Positions 29,262 to 38,088 of a stretch of DNA of 64,000 bases are shown here, piece after piece. Position 1 is the stretch's first letter. The number at the start of each line of letters is the position of its first letter. A model generated the notes under the pieces. That model did not search any database. It was not told the DNA's origin and was given only the letters and a program-made list of their open reading frames with translations. The DNA comes from Mycobacterium asiaticum DSM 44297 (GTDB lineage Bacteria; Actinomycetota; Actinomycetes; Mycobacteriales; Mycobacteriaceae), in the NCBI RefSeq assembly GCF_000613245.1, contig NZ_HG964938.1, positions 342,237-406,236 on the forward strand, in the 5' to 3' direction. The position numbers and the translations under genes are program-made.

Positions 29262-29684
29262 TCAGCCCCGGCTCAGCTCAGGAGCCAGCTCGACGGCCTC
29301 CCGCTGGATGCGTTCGAACTGGGCGCCCATCGCCTCCGACAGTGCCGTCGCACCCGAGAGCGGACGCACCATCACCATGAAGTCGTCGATCAGGCCGTCA
29401 TCGTCGAAATGCAGGAAATCGCAACCGGTGATCTTCTTGCCGGCCACCACCGTCTCGAACACGAACGCGTGGTCGCGGCCGTTCTCGTCGTGAATCTCGC
29501 GGATGTAGCGGAAGTCTTCGAATATGCGCAATACGCCGCGCAGGATGGCCGCCGTGATCGGCTTACCGACGTACGGCTTGAACGCGACCGGGCTGGTGAA
29601 CACGACGTCGTCGGCCAGCATCGCCTGGATGGCCGCCTCGTCCTGCTCCTCCACCGCTTTCCGGAAGGGGTGCTTGGAACTCAC
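29262..29684 (-). CDS. SnoaL/NTF2-like domain protein
   Basis: 140 residues with a cone-shaped NTF2-like fold pattern: an N-terminal helix (KHPFRKAVEEQDEAAIQAMLADDVVFTSPVAFKPYVGK) followed by curved strands ending FDDDGLIDDFMVMVRPLSGA. Such proteins are isomerases, hydrolases or polyketide-tailoring proteins. The start is GTG (29684) after GAGG. It is coupled to the F420-type oxidoreductase. Confidence 0.8.
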   Translation of the reverse strand: MSSKHPFRKAVEEQDEAAIQAMLADDVVFTSPVAFKPYVGKPITAAILRGVLRIFEDFRYIREIHDENGRDHAFVFETVVAGKKITGCDFLHFDDDGLIDDFMVMVRPLSGATALSEAMGAQFERIQREAVELAPELSRG

Positions 29685-29707
29685 AACAAACCTCGCATAG
29701 TCAAAAC

Positions 29708-29781
29708 GTTGAATAGTCGTGACTGACGGTAGAACGTGGCCGCCAATATGTCTATAGGGAAATAATCACTTTGTTGAATAG
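29708..29781. repeat. Two direct copies of GTTGAATAG in the PadR promoter region
   Basis: Identical 9-mers at 29708-29716 and 29773-29781, 65 bp apart, lie in the divergent gap. The second is 12 bp upstream of the PadR -10 box. They may be binding half-sites for the PadR protein (inference). Confidence 0.4.
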
Positions 29782-29792
29782 GTGCGGTGTTG

Positions 29793-29798
29793 TACGAT
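29793..29798 (+). promoter_or_regulatory. -10 box for leaderless PadR-BVMO operon
   Basis: TACGAT six bases before the ATG at 29805, which decides for that ATG over an upstream GTG. Confidence 0.5.
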
Positions 29799-29804
29799 CG
29801 GCCG

Positions 29805-30383
29805 ATGTCGCTGCGTGACGCCGTGCTCGCCGCACTCCTCGAGGGTGAATCTTCCGGCTACGACCTGGCCAAGGAGTTCGACGCCTCGGTGGCGAACTTC
29901 TGGATGGCCACGCCACAGCAGCTTTATCGCGAGCTGGACCGGCTGGCCGAGCAGGGCCTGATCCAGGCCCGGGTGGTGCACCAGGAACGCCGGCCCAACA
30001 AGCGGATGTACTCGCTGACCGACGCGGGGCGCGACGCGATTCGACAATTCACCGCCCGGGCGCCCCGACCGTCGGCGATCCGGGACGAATTGATGATCAA
30101 GGTCGCCGCCGCCGACGCGGGTAACCTTCGGGCAGTTTGCGATTCCGTCGCCGAACGCCTGCAGTGGGCAGTTGCCAAACTCGAACGCTATGAGCGGTTG
30201 CGGGCCCGGCTCTTGGCCGGACGCACCGAGGACGATTACGTCGCACAGGCCGACCGGGTTGGCCCCTACCTGACGTTGTTGCGCGGCATAGCGTTTGAGC
30301 AGGAAAACGTTCGCTGGGCCGAGCGGGCATTGGCAATCATGGAGCGCCGCGGCTGCCCAGCGCGCCACGAGGTCGATGCATGA
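29805..30383 (+). CDS. PadR-family transcriptional regulator
   Basis: 192 residues. Winged-helix N-terminus (LRDAVLAALLEGESSGYDLAKEFDASVANFWMATPQQLYRELDRLAEQGLIQAR...RPNKRMYSLTDAGRDAIRQF) and a helical dimerisation tail (AVAKLERYERLRARLL). It overlaps the monooxygenase gene by 4 bp (ATGA), so it likely controls that operon, and perhaps the divergent SnoaL/F420 pair. The inducer is unknown. Confidence 0.9.
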   Translation: MSLRDAVLAALLEGESSGYDLAKEFDASVANFWMATPQQLYRELDRLAEQGLIQARVVHQERRPNKRMYSLTDAGRDAIRQFTARAPRPSAIRDELMIKVAAADAGNLRAVCDSVAERLQWAVAKLERYERLRARLLAGRTEDDYVAQADRVGPYLTLLRGIAFEQENVRWAERALAIMERRGCPARHEVDA

Positions 30384-31834
30384 GCCGTGAGCCGCGGGTC
30401 GTGATCATCGGCGCCGGCATGGCCGGGATCACCGCCCTGCACGTCTTCACCCGCCTCGGGTTCGATGCGGTCACCGTGCTGGAGAAGGCTTCCGACGTGG
30501 GCGGAGTGTGGCACTGGAATCGCTATCCGGGCCTTACCTGCGACGTGCCGTCTCAGCTGTACCAGTTCGGGTTCGCGCCCAAAGCTGACTGGTCGCACTT
30601 GTTCGCAGACGGGCGTGACATTCAGCGCTACCACCGCGAGGTGGTGGAGTCACTCGGGCTAGGGGAACGCATCCAGCTGGACACTGAAGTCGTTGCGGCG
30701 CAATGGAATGAGGATGCGGCGAACTGGACGCTGACCACCAAGGGCGGGGGCCGGATCGAGGCGGACGTCGTCGTCTGCGCGACCGGCGTACTGCATCATC
30801 CCGCGGTGCCCGACCTACCCGGTCTGGACGAGTTCGCCGGCGCCAAAGTCCACACCGCACGCTGGGACGACAGCGTGACTACCGACGAGAAGCACATCGC
30901 GGTGATCGGCACCGGCTCCACTGGTGTACAGATCGTGTCCGCCCTGCAGCCGGCGGCCGCGTCCATCACCCATTATGTGCGTTCACCGCAGTGGATCCTG
31001 TGGGCGCCGATGTCCTTGCGGCAGAATAAGTTAGCGACCAGGGTGCTGAGCCGCTCCCCGGCCGCCCAAGACCGGCTGTATCGAACGCTGTTGTGGGCAT
31101 CTGGGATTCTGGCCGATGTCACCACCCGCCCCTCCTGGCGGCGGCGCGCGGTGCAGGGCTACGCGCGGCTGTGCCTGCGCCTGCAGGTGCGCGACCCGGC
31201 GTTACGCCGGAAGTTGACCCCGGACTACCAACCGCTGTGCAGGCGCCAGGTGGTGTCCGAAACGTACTACCGGGCAATTCAATCCGGCAACGCGGAGCTG
31301 GTGACCGAGCGGATCGACCAGGTGACCCCGAGCGGGATCCGAACCGCCGACGGATGCCACCGGCCGGCCGACGTGATCGTGCTGGCCACCGGCTTTGCGC
31401 CGCACAACTACATGCGGCCGATGCAGATCACCGGCCGCGACGGCCGCACCATCGACCAGGAGTGGGCCGGTGGTCCGCGCGCCTACCGGATGACCGCGAT
31501 TCCAGGGTTCCCGAACCTGTTCACCGTGCTCGGACCGAACTCCCCCACCGGTTCGATCTCGTTGCAGTACTCGGCCGAACGGACCGCCGAGTACATCGCG
31601 CGGTTCCTGCGCATGTTGCGGGACGGCGTCGCCACATCGATCGAGGTGACCGAGGAAGCGACCGAGGAGTTCAACGCCGATGTGGCAGTGGCGATGACAC
31701 CCACCGTTTGGAACACCGGTTGCAACTCGTGGTACCTCACCGACAACAAGACCGTCGATTTATGGCCTTACGACCGCGCCACTTTGACGTCCATGCTGGC
31801 GGAGCCCGAGCTGTCGCACTTCGACATCCGTTGA
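30380..31834 (+). CDS. Baeyer-Villiger-type flavin monooxygenase
   Basis: 484 residues. Two Rossmann motifs are present, VVIIGAGMAGITAL (FAD) and IAVIGTGSTGVQI (NADPH). Between them is the Baeyer-Villiger fingerprint FAGAKVHTARWD (Phe152 to Asp163, FxGxxxHxxxW[PD]). It would insert oxygen next to a ketone using NADPH and O2. Translation is coupled to PadR by the ATGA overlap. Mycobacteria carry several such enzymes with differing ketone range. Confidence 0.92.
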   Translation: MSREPRVVIIGAGMAGITALHVFTRLGFDAVTVLEKASDVGGVWHWNRYPGLTCDVPSQLYQFGFAPKADWSHLFADGRDIQRYHREVVESLGLGERIQLDTEVVAAQWNEDAANWTLTTKGGGRIEADVVVCATGVLHHPAVPDLPGLDEFAGAKVHTARWDDSVTTDEKHIAVIGTGSTGVQIVSALQPAAASITHYVRSPQWILWAPMSLRQNKLATRVLSRSPAAQDRLYRTLLWASGILADVTTRPSWRRRAVQGYARLCLRLQVRDPALRRKLTPDYQPLCRRQVVSETYYRAIQSGNAELVTERIDQVTPSGIRTADGCHRPADVIVLATGFAPHNYMRPMQITGRDGRTIDQEWAGGPRAYRMTAIPGFPNLFTVLGPNSPTGSISLQYSAERTAEYIARFLRMLRDGVATSIEVTEEATEEFNADVAVAMTPTVWNTGCNSWYLTDNKTVDLWPYDRATLTSMLAEPELSHFDIR

Positions 31835-31838
31835 CCGC

Positions 31839-32915
31839 TCAGCACCATCGGAAGGGCCGCGGCAGGGTGATCGTGCGCTCCGCGGGCTGGTACCACCCCT
31901 GCGGGGCGTGCTGATCGGTGTGCAGATAGCACTGAACGCGAACGTCTGCGCTGCCGGGTGTGAACGTGAGCAACCTGCTGATCGGCAGGGTGGTCAGCGG
32001 CATGTGATGGCGGCTCAGCGAGGCGACATTGAGGAACCATGTGCCCCAACGCTGCTCGATGTGCGTCTTGTTCCCGTGATTGTCATCGGGGTGGGTGTGG
32101 GTATGGCCGGCGAGCCACATCGCCACCCGGCCCGGCTGTTCGGCGAGGAAGGACTCGAATTGACCGGAGTCGGGCAAGCTGTCGACCCAGTAGAGATAGG
32201 ACGCCCCGTTCGGGGTGCCCTGGGTGAAGGGGCGGTGATAGTGCTCGTGCCACTGCCCGTCTGATCCCTTGCGCACGCCCTCCCATTCACCCGAGGCGAC
32301 GGTGGTGTCCTTCAACACGTAGTGATGCACCGTGATCACGTTGAGGTCGGGGTGCCGCGACACGATGTCCCTCCACCATCGGAACGTCTCGCCGCTGACC
32401 ACTCCACCGGGATTGCCACCCAGCGTTCCCCGGCCGAGGGGCTGCGTCGGCTCGTTGCGGTCGCTCATCATCAGGAAGAGCAGGTTCCCCACCCGGAATG
32501 AGTACCGCTCCCAGGTTCCCGTGACCGGATAACGGCGAGCCCGCGGGTCCACCCCGGAGCTCTCGGTGTGCTCGCCGAGGGGATCGATCCACTTCTGCCA
32601 CCACCACGCGTCCGGTTCATCGAGGCCATTGCGGTCGTGATTGCCGGACACGCTGTAGACGTCCTCGCGGCGGTGGCGGCGCAGCGCGCCGAACTGGCGC
32701 CGCACCTCGAGGCCCTCCGCGTCGTCGGGCAGGCTGTGATGTGCGCCCGACATGTCCCCGACATCGATCGCCAAGTCCCACTCGAATCCGTCGCTCTCGG
32801 AGTGAACGATGGCCTCGGCCAGGCTTTCTCGGCCATACTCCTTGTCCGTACCGACGTGCGCGTCGCCGAATGCCCAGAGCCGGAGCGGACGTGCGGCCCG
32901 TGCGTCAGGCGTCAT
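31839..32915 (-). CDS. Calcineurin-like metallophosphoesterase
   Basis: 358 residues. The dimetal site motifs are in order: FGDAHVG, DVGDMSGAHH, SGNHDRNG, a His in ITVHHYV, and AGHTHTHPDDNH. No signal peptide, so cytoplasmic. It overlaps the 3' end of the ABC permease gene by 11 bp and is the last gene of the transporter operon. A phosphate-ester substrate derived from the imported compound is plausible but unproven. Confidence 0.88.
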   Translation of the reverse strand: MTPDARAARPLRLWAFGDAHVGTDKEYGRESLAEAIVHSESDGFEWDLAIDVGDMSGAHHSLPDDAEGLEVRRQFGALRRHRREDVYSVSGNHDRNGLDEPDAWWWQKWIDPLGEHTESSGVDPRARRYPVTGTWERYSFRVGNLLFLMMSDRNEPTQPLGRGTLGGNPGGVVSGETFRWWRDIVSRHPDLNVITVHHYVLKDTTVASGEWEGVRKGSDGQWHEHYHRPFTQGTPNGASYLYWVDSLPDSGQFESFLAEQPGRVAMWLAGHTHTHPDDNHGNKTHIEQRWGTWFLNVASLSRHHMPLTTLPISRLLTFTPGSADVRVQCYLHTDQHAPQGWYQPAERTITLPRPFRWC

Positions 32916-33756
32916 GGTCGTCCAGCAGGCCCCACCGCCGCCGGATGCGCATGTCCAGCCAGCTGAACAGCGCGTCGACGAGAATCCCGATCGTCAGAAT
33001 GACGATCATGATGGCCATCGCCGAGGGCATGTCGGTGAGGTTCTGCGCATTTTCCAGCAGCACCCCGATCGACGACGTATTGGCGACCAGTACCACCAGC
33101 TCACCGGCCATCAGGCTGCGCCAGGCGAAGGCCCATCCCTGTTTGAGTCCGGCGACGAACATCGGTAGGGCCGCGGGCAGTATCACATGCCGATAAAGGG
33201 CGAAGGGTTTGAGCTGCAGTGCCTTTGCGGCCCGGAGCAGTAGCGGCGAAATGTGGTCGACTCCGGAGATCACTCCCAATGCCACCGAAGGCACGGCGCC
33301 GATGACGATCACGAACAGTATCGCCGAGGTGTTGAGCCCGAAGAAGATGATGGCGAATGGAAACCACGCGATCGCCGGCATCGTCTGCAGTCCGGTGATC
33401 AGCGGACCGAAGGCGGTGCGTAACGGCCTGTTTCGCGCGATGAGCGCGCCAATCACCGAGCCGATCAGCGCGGCCATCGCAAATCCGGTCACGGCGCGTT
33501 CCATCGTGGTCGCGATGGCGTTCCAGAGCACTGGTCCCTGCAGCTGGTGCCAGAGGTTCTCGGCCACCGTGGCGGGACCGGGCAAAACAAACGACGGTTT
33601 CCACCCGCTCAGGACGATCAGTTGCCAGCCGGCGATAACCACCGCGAGCGCAACCAGTTTCGGCCACACCGCCGCTACCACGCGTTGCGCGATGCCGACT
33701 CGGGCGCCGTCGGCGGCCGGTGGCAGCCCTACGGCACGGTCCAGTTCAGTTGCCAC
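32905..33756 (-). CDS. Sulfonate/nitrate/taurine-type ABC transporter permease
   Basis: 283 residues from the GTG at 33756. The start is placed by its short overlap (11 bp) with the ATPase gene. Six hydrophobic segments and the permease EAA region (GVISGVDHISPLLLRAAKALQLKPFALYRHVILPAALPMFVAGLKQGWAFAWRSLMAGE) identify a SsuC/TauC-like BPD_transp_1 protein. It works with the adjoining ATPase and lipoprotein. Confidence 0.92.
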   Translation of the reverse strand: MATELDRAVGLPPAADGARVGIAQRVVAAVWPKLVALAVVIAGWQLIVLSGWKPSFVLPGPATVAENLWHQLQGPVLWNAIATTMERAVTGFAMAALIGSVIGALIARNRPLRTAFGPLITGLQTMPAIAWFPFAIIFFGLNTSAILFVIVIGAVPSVALGVISGVDHISPLLLRAAKALQLKPFALYRHVILPAALPMFVAGLKQGWAFAWRSLMAGELVVLVANTSSIGVLLENAQNLTDMPSAMAIMIVILTIGILVDALFSWLDMRIRRRWGLLDDHDA

Positions 33757-34546
33757 CGGCGTTCCCGCTCCGGTTGAGTTGCTCGGTGACGTGGGCGGCC
33801 AACTCCGCGACCTCCGCGGTATTGATGTCACGGGGACGTGACAGGGGAACCGCAAACTGTTCGACGACGCTCGCAGGCCGTTGACTCAGCAACACGACGC
33901 GGTCGGCCAGGCGCACCGCCTCCCGCACGTTGTGCGTGACAAAGACCACGCTGAGGTTGCGGGACAAGACAATCCGCTCCAGCTCGGCTTGCAGGCGGTC
34001 CCGGGTCAACGCGTCCAGCGCTGCGAAAGGTTCGTCCATCAGCAGCACATCGGCATCCTGGGCCAAGGCTCGGGCCAGCGCCACCCGCTGCTGCATGCCA
34101 CCGGACAGTTGATGCGGGCGCCGGCCGGCGAACTCGGAGAGCCCGACGGTGTGCAGGAGTTCGCGGGCCGTTTCGCGCCGTTGCCTGCGGGGAATAGCCC
34201 GCGCCCGCAGTGCCATTTCGACGTTGTCAGCCGCGGTCAGCCAGGGAAACAAGGCCGGCTCCTGGAACATCATCGCGATACGGTGACTGCCGGTCTCGAC
34301 CGAGCCGGATGTCGGCTTGTCAAGCTTGGCGATCAGCGACAACAGCGTGCTCTTCCCGCACCCCGAAACCCCCACCACACAGACGAATTCACCCGCGGCG
34401 ACGGTCAATGACAGCGGGCCCAGCGCCGCCACGGACGCCGACCCCTTACCGAACCGTTTGGTGACCTGGTCCAGGCGCAGCGCCGCCGCGACATCCTCGA
34501 TGACGGGATCCGGCACGGCGGCACCGCGTAATGCGGCGGTCGTCAC
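33746..34546 (-). CDS. Sulfonate/nitrate/taurine-type ABC transporter ATP-binding protein
   Basis: 266 residues. Walker A GVSGCGKST, Q-loop MMFQEPALFPW, signature LSGGMQQRVALARALA, Walker B VLLMDEPFAALD, H-loop FVTHNV. The FQEPALFPWLTAADNV stretch is typical of SsuB/TauB. It overlaps the binding-protein gene by 4 bp upstream and the permease by 11 bp downstream. Confidence 0.94.
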   Translation of the reverse strand: MTTAALRGAAVPDPVIEDVAAALRLDQVTKRFGKGSASVAALGPLSLTVAAGEFVCVVGVSGCGKSTLLSLIAKLDKPTSGSVETGSHRIAMMFQEPALFPWLTAADNVEMALRARAIPRRQRRETARELLHTVGLSEFAGRRPHQLSGGMQQRVALARALAQDADVLLMDEPFAALDALTRDRLQAELERIVLSRNLSVVFVTHNVREAVRLADRVVLLSQRPASVVEQFAVPLSRPRDINTAEVAELAAHVTEQLNRSGNAGGN

Positions 34547-35565
34547 GCCGCCACCGGCGGCGCACCCTTCGCCGCGAGCTCACGATTGAGGGGGCCGAGG
34601 TCGAAGATGCCGTCCAGGTTCAACGGCTGCAGCAACCCTACCGAGACCGCCTTGCGGACCTGATCGTTCAACGATTGCACACCGGGATCGTTGGTAAACG
34701 TGGTCTCCTGGAACGACGCAGTCAGGATGTCTTGCGGCAGTCCGCTGCCCAGCGCTTTCGTCAGCGCGGCGTTGGCGGACCGGGCGGCGGCGTCGGGATT
34801 GTTGTGGATCGTCTCGTTGGCCTCGATCTGACCGCGGATCAGCCCAGCGACGACATCGGGGTGGGCGGACAGGAACTCCTGCCGGACCACCAGAATGGTG
34901 ATCGTGTTCGGGTCCGACCAGAGCCGCACACCGCCGGCGTTGACCAGCTGCACATCGTAGGGCGCGGATTCGATGGCACCGTCGATCTGATTGTTGACGA
35001 ACTGTTGCACGATCGCCGACTCGGGGTTGGTCGGTTTGATCGAGACATCGCCCCCGCCTTGCGGATTGGTCTTCAATCCGTTCTTGAGCAGCCAGTCCCG
35101 CAGGCTGACGTCCTGGGCGCCGCCCAGCGCCGGATCGGCGAACGTCTTTCCGCGGAAGTCCTGGGCCGAGTTGATGCCCGGCTTGACGACCAGCGAGGTC
35201 CCGCCGGACGCGGAGCCGGAGATGATCTTGATGGCGGTGCCGTTGGAGCGTTGCCAGGCGTTGAACGCCGGGTTGGGGCCGATGAAGGCGGCGTCGAGAT
35301 TATTGGACAGTAGCGCGGTGGTTTCGGCCGTGCCCTGGCCGAAGGCCTGGGGCTCGAACTTGACCCCCGGTCCCAGGTTCTTGGCGAACGCGCCGGTGTC
35401 GATGCCTACCAGCGCCGAGGCGTGGGTGATTCGGGTCAGGTAGCCCAGCCGCAGGGTGACACCGGAGGAATTCGACGACGGGGCGTGACCGCCGCAGCCG
35501 ACCAGCACCGCCGCGCCGGTAAGGGCGAAAGCGATTACCGCAGACAGATATTTGTGAGGAAACAC
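34543..35565 (-). CDS. Sulfonate-type ABC transporter substrate-binding lipoprotein
   Basis: 340 residues from the GTG at 35565, which has GGAG six bases upstream; a longer upstream reading would run into the leader peptide. Lipoprotein signal MFPHKYLSAVIAFALTGAAVLVGC (Cys24). The mature part is SsuA/NMT1-like: LRLGYLTRITHASALVGIDTG, EPQAFGQGTAETTALLSNNLDAAFIGPNPAFNAW. It captures a sulfonate or similar organosulfur compound for import (inferred from family and the Cys-containing leader upstream). Confidence 0.9.
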   Translation of the reverse strand: MFPHKYLSAVIAFALTGAAVLVGCGGHAPSSNSSGVTLRLGYLTRITHASALVGIDTGAFAKNLGPGVKFEPQAFGQGTAETTALLSNNLDAAFIGPNPAFNAWQRSNGTAIKIISGSASGGTSLVVKPGINSAQDFRGKTFADPALGGAQDVSLRDWLLKNGLKTNPQGGGDVSIKPTNPESAIVQQFVNNQIDGAIESAPYDVQLVNAGGVRLWSDPNTITILVVRQEFLSAHPDVVAGLIRGQIEANETIHNNPDAAARSANAALTKALGSGLPQDILTASFQETTFTNDPGVQSLNDQVRKAVSVGLLQPLNLDGIFDLGPLNRELAAKGAPPVAA

Positions 35566-35602
35566 GGGAGCTCCGAGGGTGGAAGGGTCGGGACGGGGGC
35601 GA

Positions 35603-35695
35603 TCACGCGGCGTACGGCGCACCCGGACAAGACGCGCAGGTGATGCGGCCGAAGTCCACGTGCCGGCGCCGGGTCAGCGCGCTGTGTCCCGTCAT
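35603..35695 (-). CDS. Cysteine-containing leader peptide upstream of ABC transporter
   Basis: 30-codon ORF. Its core LTRRRHVDFGRITCASC matches the pattern of small actinobacterial leader peptides found before sulfur-metabolism genes (RRHVDL/F...R...C), as I recall that family. Cys codons 20 and 23 could make ribosome progress sense cysteine supply and control the transporter 37 nt downstream (inference). Its ATG overlaps the stop of the upstream large gene (ATGA). It supports the view that the transporter imports an organosulfur source. Confidence 0.75.
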   Translation of the reverse strand: MTGHSALTRRRHVDFGRITCASCPGAPYAA

Positions 35696-38010
35696 CGTGG
35701 CTGCGCCTGGGGTCGCGTCACGAACAGCGGGCTCGTCCAGATCTGGTGTCCGTCACTCTGCGCCGCCCGCAAATAGACCGCGCTGCGCTCCCGTGGCAGC
35801 GTCAGTGTCAGCGCGCCGGTGACGGTGACGGGCAATGTCGACGGGTCGGCGATGCGCTCGACCTGGATGTGCAGGTTCAATCCACCTGCGGGCTCGGCGA
35901 TTTCGGTCTGATCGATCAACTGCGAACCGGTCACGGTGAAGCTCGCACGGTGTTCTTCCTCGAGCACCGTCGTCTCGATGTGTAATCGCGCCTGGGCCAG
36001 GTCACCGAGCCGCATGATCAATCCGATATCCGCACCATAGGTGGCGGTGTGCCAGTTGACGACCTGGCCGTCGGTGTCGATGTGCTGTTCGGGATGGCTG
36101 ATGGCCCACGGCGAAACGGAGTCGAGGCTGCTGCCGTCGACCCGCAACCGGCCCGTCCACGTCGCCCAGCGGTAACGATCACGATGCCGCGCGCCACCCC
36201 AGCGGATCCGGACCAGCGAATCCGACAGCCCGGTTTCGGCGTTGAGGTCGCGCCGCCACAACGGGCCGTGCGTGTCATAGATAAGCAGGTCTTCGATGCC
36301 GGTGCTGCCGTAGACGGCGTAGTCCGTGAGGAGTTCATCAGCGGCCGTGAGGATTTCGTCGCCCATCCAGTCGTCGCCGCTGCGCAACAATGCGACCGAC
36401 CGCGCGCCCGTGGTCGCCCAGGTCCGGCGCGAGCGCAGCGCACGTCCGACGTGCTTGGGGGTGAGTTGTTCGGCGAGCACACCGGTTAGGCCGCCATGTC
36501 CACCGAAGATATTGGCACCGGGTGCGCCGCCACCGGGACGGCCGCGGTGTTCGTCGCTGGCGGCGCTGGCACCGACCTTGAGGCCGCGGGCCAGTGCATC
36601 CTCGAGGAACCACGGACTACTGCCCCAGCTGGAGTGCACCTCGATCAGTCGCTCCAGCTCGGGGTGGTGCCAATCCAGGACGGCTCGCCGGCCCCCGACG
36701 TGCGGAATCAGCAGATAGGCTTCCGGCTCTTTCTCGTAGGCGGCGTACAGCTCGGTGATGGGCCACGTCTGCGGTGTCGGGGCGGCCGCGGCCATGCCCT
36801 GGCGCCACTCCAGCGACCGGGCGATGGTGGTGTCCTCATCGAGGAAGACGACGTTGTGATCGCCGCCCACCCCGGCGGTCCCGCACCACTCCACGCCGGG
36901 GAAACAGACGAAAGTGCGGTCCTCGGTGGCGGTTCGGCACGCCGCGACCACCTCCGACCAGGCGCCGTCGGTGATCTGGAAGTCGTTGGCGGTGTACCCG
37001 AGGACATCCAGGCCGCCGATGTCGCGCCCGTAGCGCAGGTTCCAGTCCGTGTTCTGCGTTCCGACTGTGTCGTTGGAATGCACGTGCAGATCGCAGAACA
37101 GTCCCCGCGGCGCGGGCAGATCCTCGACCACGTCGATCGCGACGCGGCACGGCCCGAACGACGCGCCGTTGACCTCGGCGCTCAGCTCGATGGCGCTCGT
37201 TTCCGCCGGAATATCCAGGGTGGCATGGGCCCAGCCCGTCGCCGCAGTGGTGGCGGCCGAGATGATCTCGCCGTCGACCCCGGCGCGCACCGTCGCCGCG
37301 ACGTCGTGGCAGGCGTTGCCCCACCGGTCCTGCAGGTGGGCGCGCAACTGTGCCGTCCCGATGCCGGCTCCGACCACCCGCGGCCCGTGCACCACCAGGC
37401 GGTCGGGCCGGCCTGCGGTAACGGCGAGCTTGGCGACGGCGGCGTGTGCCATCCGGGAGGTGCCGAGCGGGTCGACGTAGAGGTGCACCTCGAACTCGTC
37501 CTCGACGAAGGTCTGCACCCGGGTTCCGGGTCCGCCGAAGCGGCGGTCACCGAGCCGGATCTCGATCACGTCGCCGGGACGCAGATAGCCGTCCACCACG
37601 TGCACCAGCAGCGATTTCTGGAAGGGCCGCTCCCCGCCCTTGACGTCGTAGCGGGTGGCCAGTCGCTGCACGGTGGCCCGGCCGTCGGGCGATGCGCCGC
37701 CCAGCACCGAGCGACTCACCAGGGACGCGGTGGCGAAGTCACGTCCACCGGGGTCGGTGGTTTGCAGGTCCCAGTCGGAGTAATAGCGGAAGCACAGCTT
37801 CAGCCAGCCACTGTCGGCGATGCCGGATTGCCCGACGGTGTAGGTGAATACGATCTCCTCGATCGCGCCGGCGACGACCCGATCTGTCTGGCAGGTCAAA
37901 GCGCCCAGGAAGGGCAGCGTCGCGAACTCGGCCGTGATCCGGTCCCGCACCTCGACCGACGAGCAGTCATTGGTCCGGAGCCCACCAACGGGCCGCACGA
38001 CGACAGGCAT
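35692..38010 (-). CDS. Large PHP/DUF3604-like protein
   Basis: 772 residues from the ATG at 38010. An N-terminal beta-rich ~300 residues (strand-rich, Ig-like: RLVVHGPRVVGAGIGTAQLRAHLQDRWGNAC) precede a PHP-type metal domain: CDLHVHSND (around residue 306), FPGVEWCGTAG, LIPHVGG and ASDEHRGRPG. DUF3604 proteins share this arrangement. No signal peptide was seen. It ends overlapping the Cys leader, so it belongs to the transporter operon. The metal motifs suggest a phosphoesterase or hydrolase; the reaction is unknown. An upstream in-frame ATG (38052) is less likely. Confidence 0.75.
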   Translation of the reverse strand: MPVVVRPVGGLRTNDCSSVEVRDRITAEFATLPFLGALTCQTDRVVAGAIEEIVFTYTVGQSGIADSGWLKLCFRYYSDWDLQTTDPGGRDFATASLVSRSVLGGASPDGRATVQRLATRYDVKGGERPFQKSLLVHVVDGYLRPGDVIEIRLGDRRFGGPGTRVQTFVEDEFEVHLYVDPLGTSRMAHAAVAKLAVTAGRPDRLVVHGPRVVGAGIGTAQLRAHLQDRWGNACHDVAATVRAGVDGEIISAATTAATGWAHATLDIPAETSAIELSAEVNGASFGPCRVAIDVVEDLPAPRGLFCDLHVHSNDTVGTQNTDWNLRYGRDIGGLDVLGYTANDFQITDGAWSEVVAACRTATEDRTFVCFPGVEWCGTAGVGGDHNVVFLDEDTTIARSLEWRQGMAAAAPTPQTWPITELYAAYEKEPEAYLLIPHVGGRRAVLDWHHPELERLIEVHSSWGSSPWFLEDALARGLKVGASAASDEHRGRPGGGAPGANIFGGHGGLTGVLAEQLTPKHVGRALRSRRTWATTGARSVALLRSGDDWMGDEILTAADELLTDYAVYGSTGIEDLLIYDTHGPLWRRDLNAETGLSDSLVRIRWGGARHRDRYRWATWTGRLRVDGSSLDSVSPWAISHPEQHIDTDGQVVNWHTATYGADIGLIMRLGDLAQARLHIETTVLEEEHRASFTVTGSQLIDQTEIAEPAGGLNLHIQVERIADPSTLPVTVTGALTLTLPRERSAVYLRAAQSDGHQIWTSPLFVTRPQAQPR

Positions 38011-38057
38011 GCCGCTTATTGTGTGCGTCTGGCACTTAGGCGTCCAGCGCATAGATA

Positions 38058-38084
38058 TGATCCGATCAATCATCGAAAGTGATC
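38058..38084. promoter_or_regulatory. LysR-type half-sites before divergent LysR gene
   Basis: TGATC-C-GATCA is an 11-bp palindrome (38058-38068). Its right half GATCA pairs again with TGATC at 38080-38084 across exactly 11 bp. Three regularly placed half-sites in a 78-bp divergent gap fit LysR autoregulation. Confidence 0.55.
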
Positions 38085-38088
38085 GATC

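Noticed and set aside
36496-38082. Long plus-strand open frame opposite the PHP-type gene
   Set aside because: It is an antisense shadow caused by GC-rich codon bias; the translation is Gly/Arg/Ala-rich without motifs, while the minus strand has clear metal motifs.
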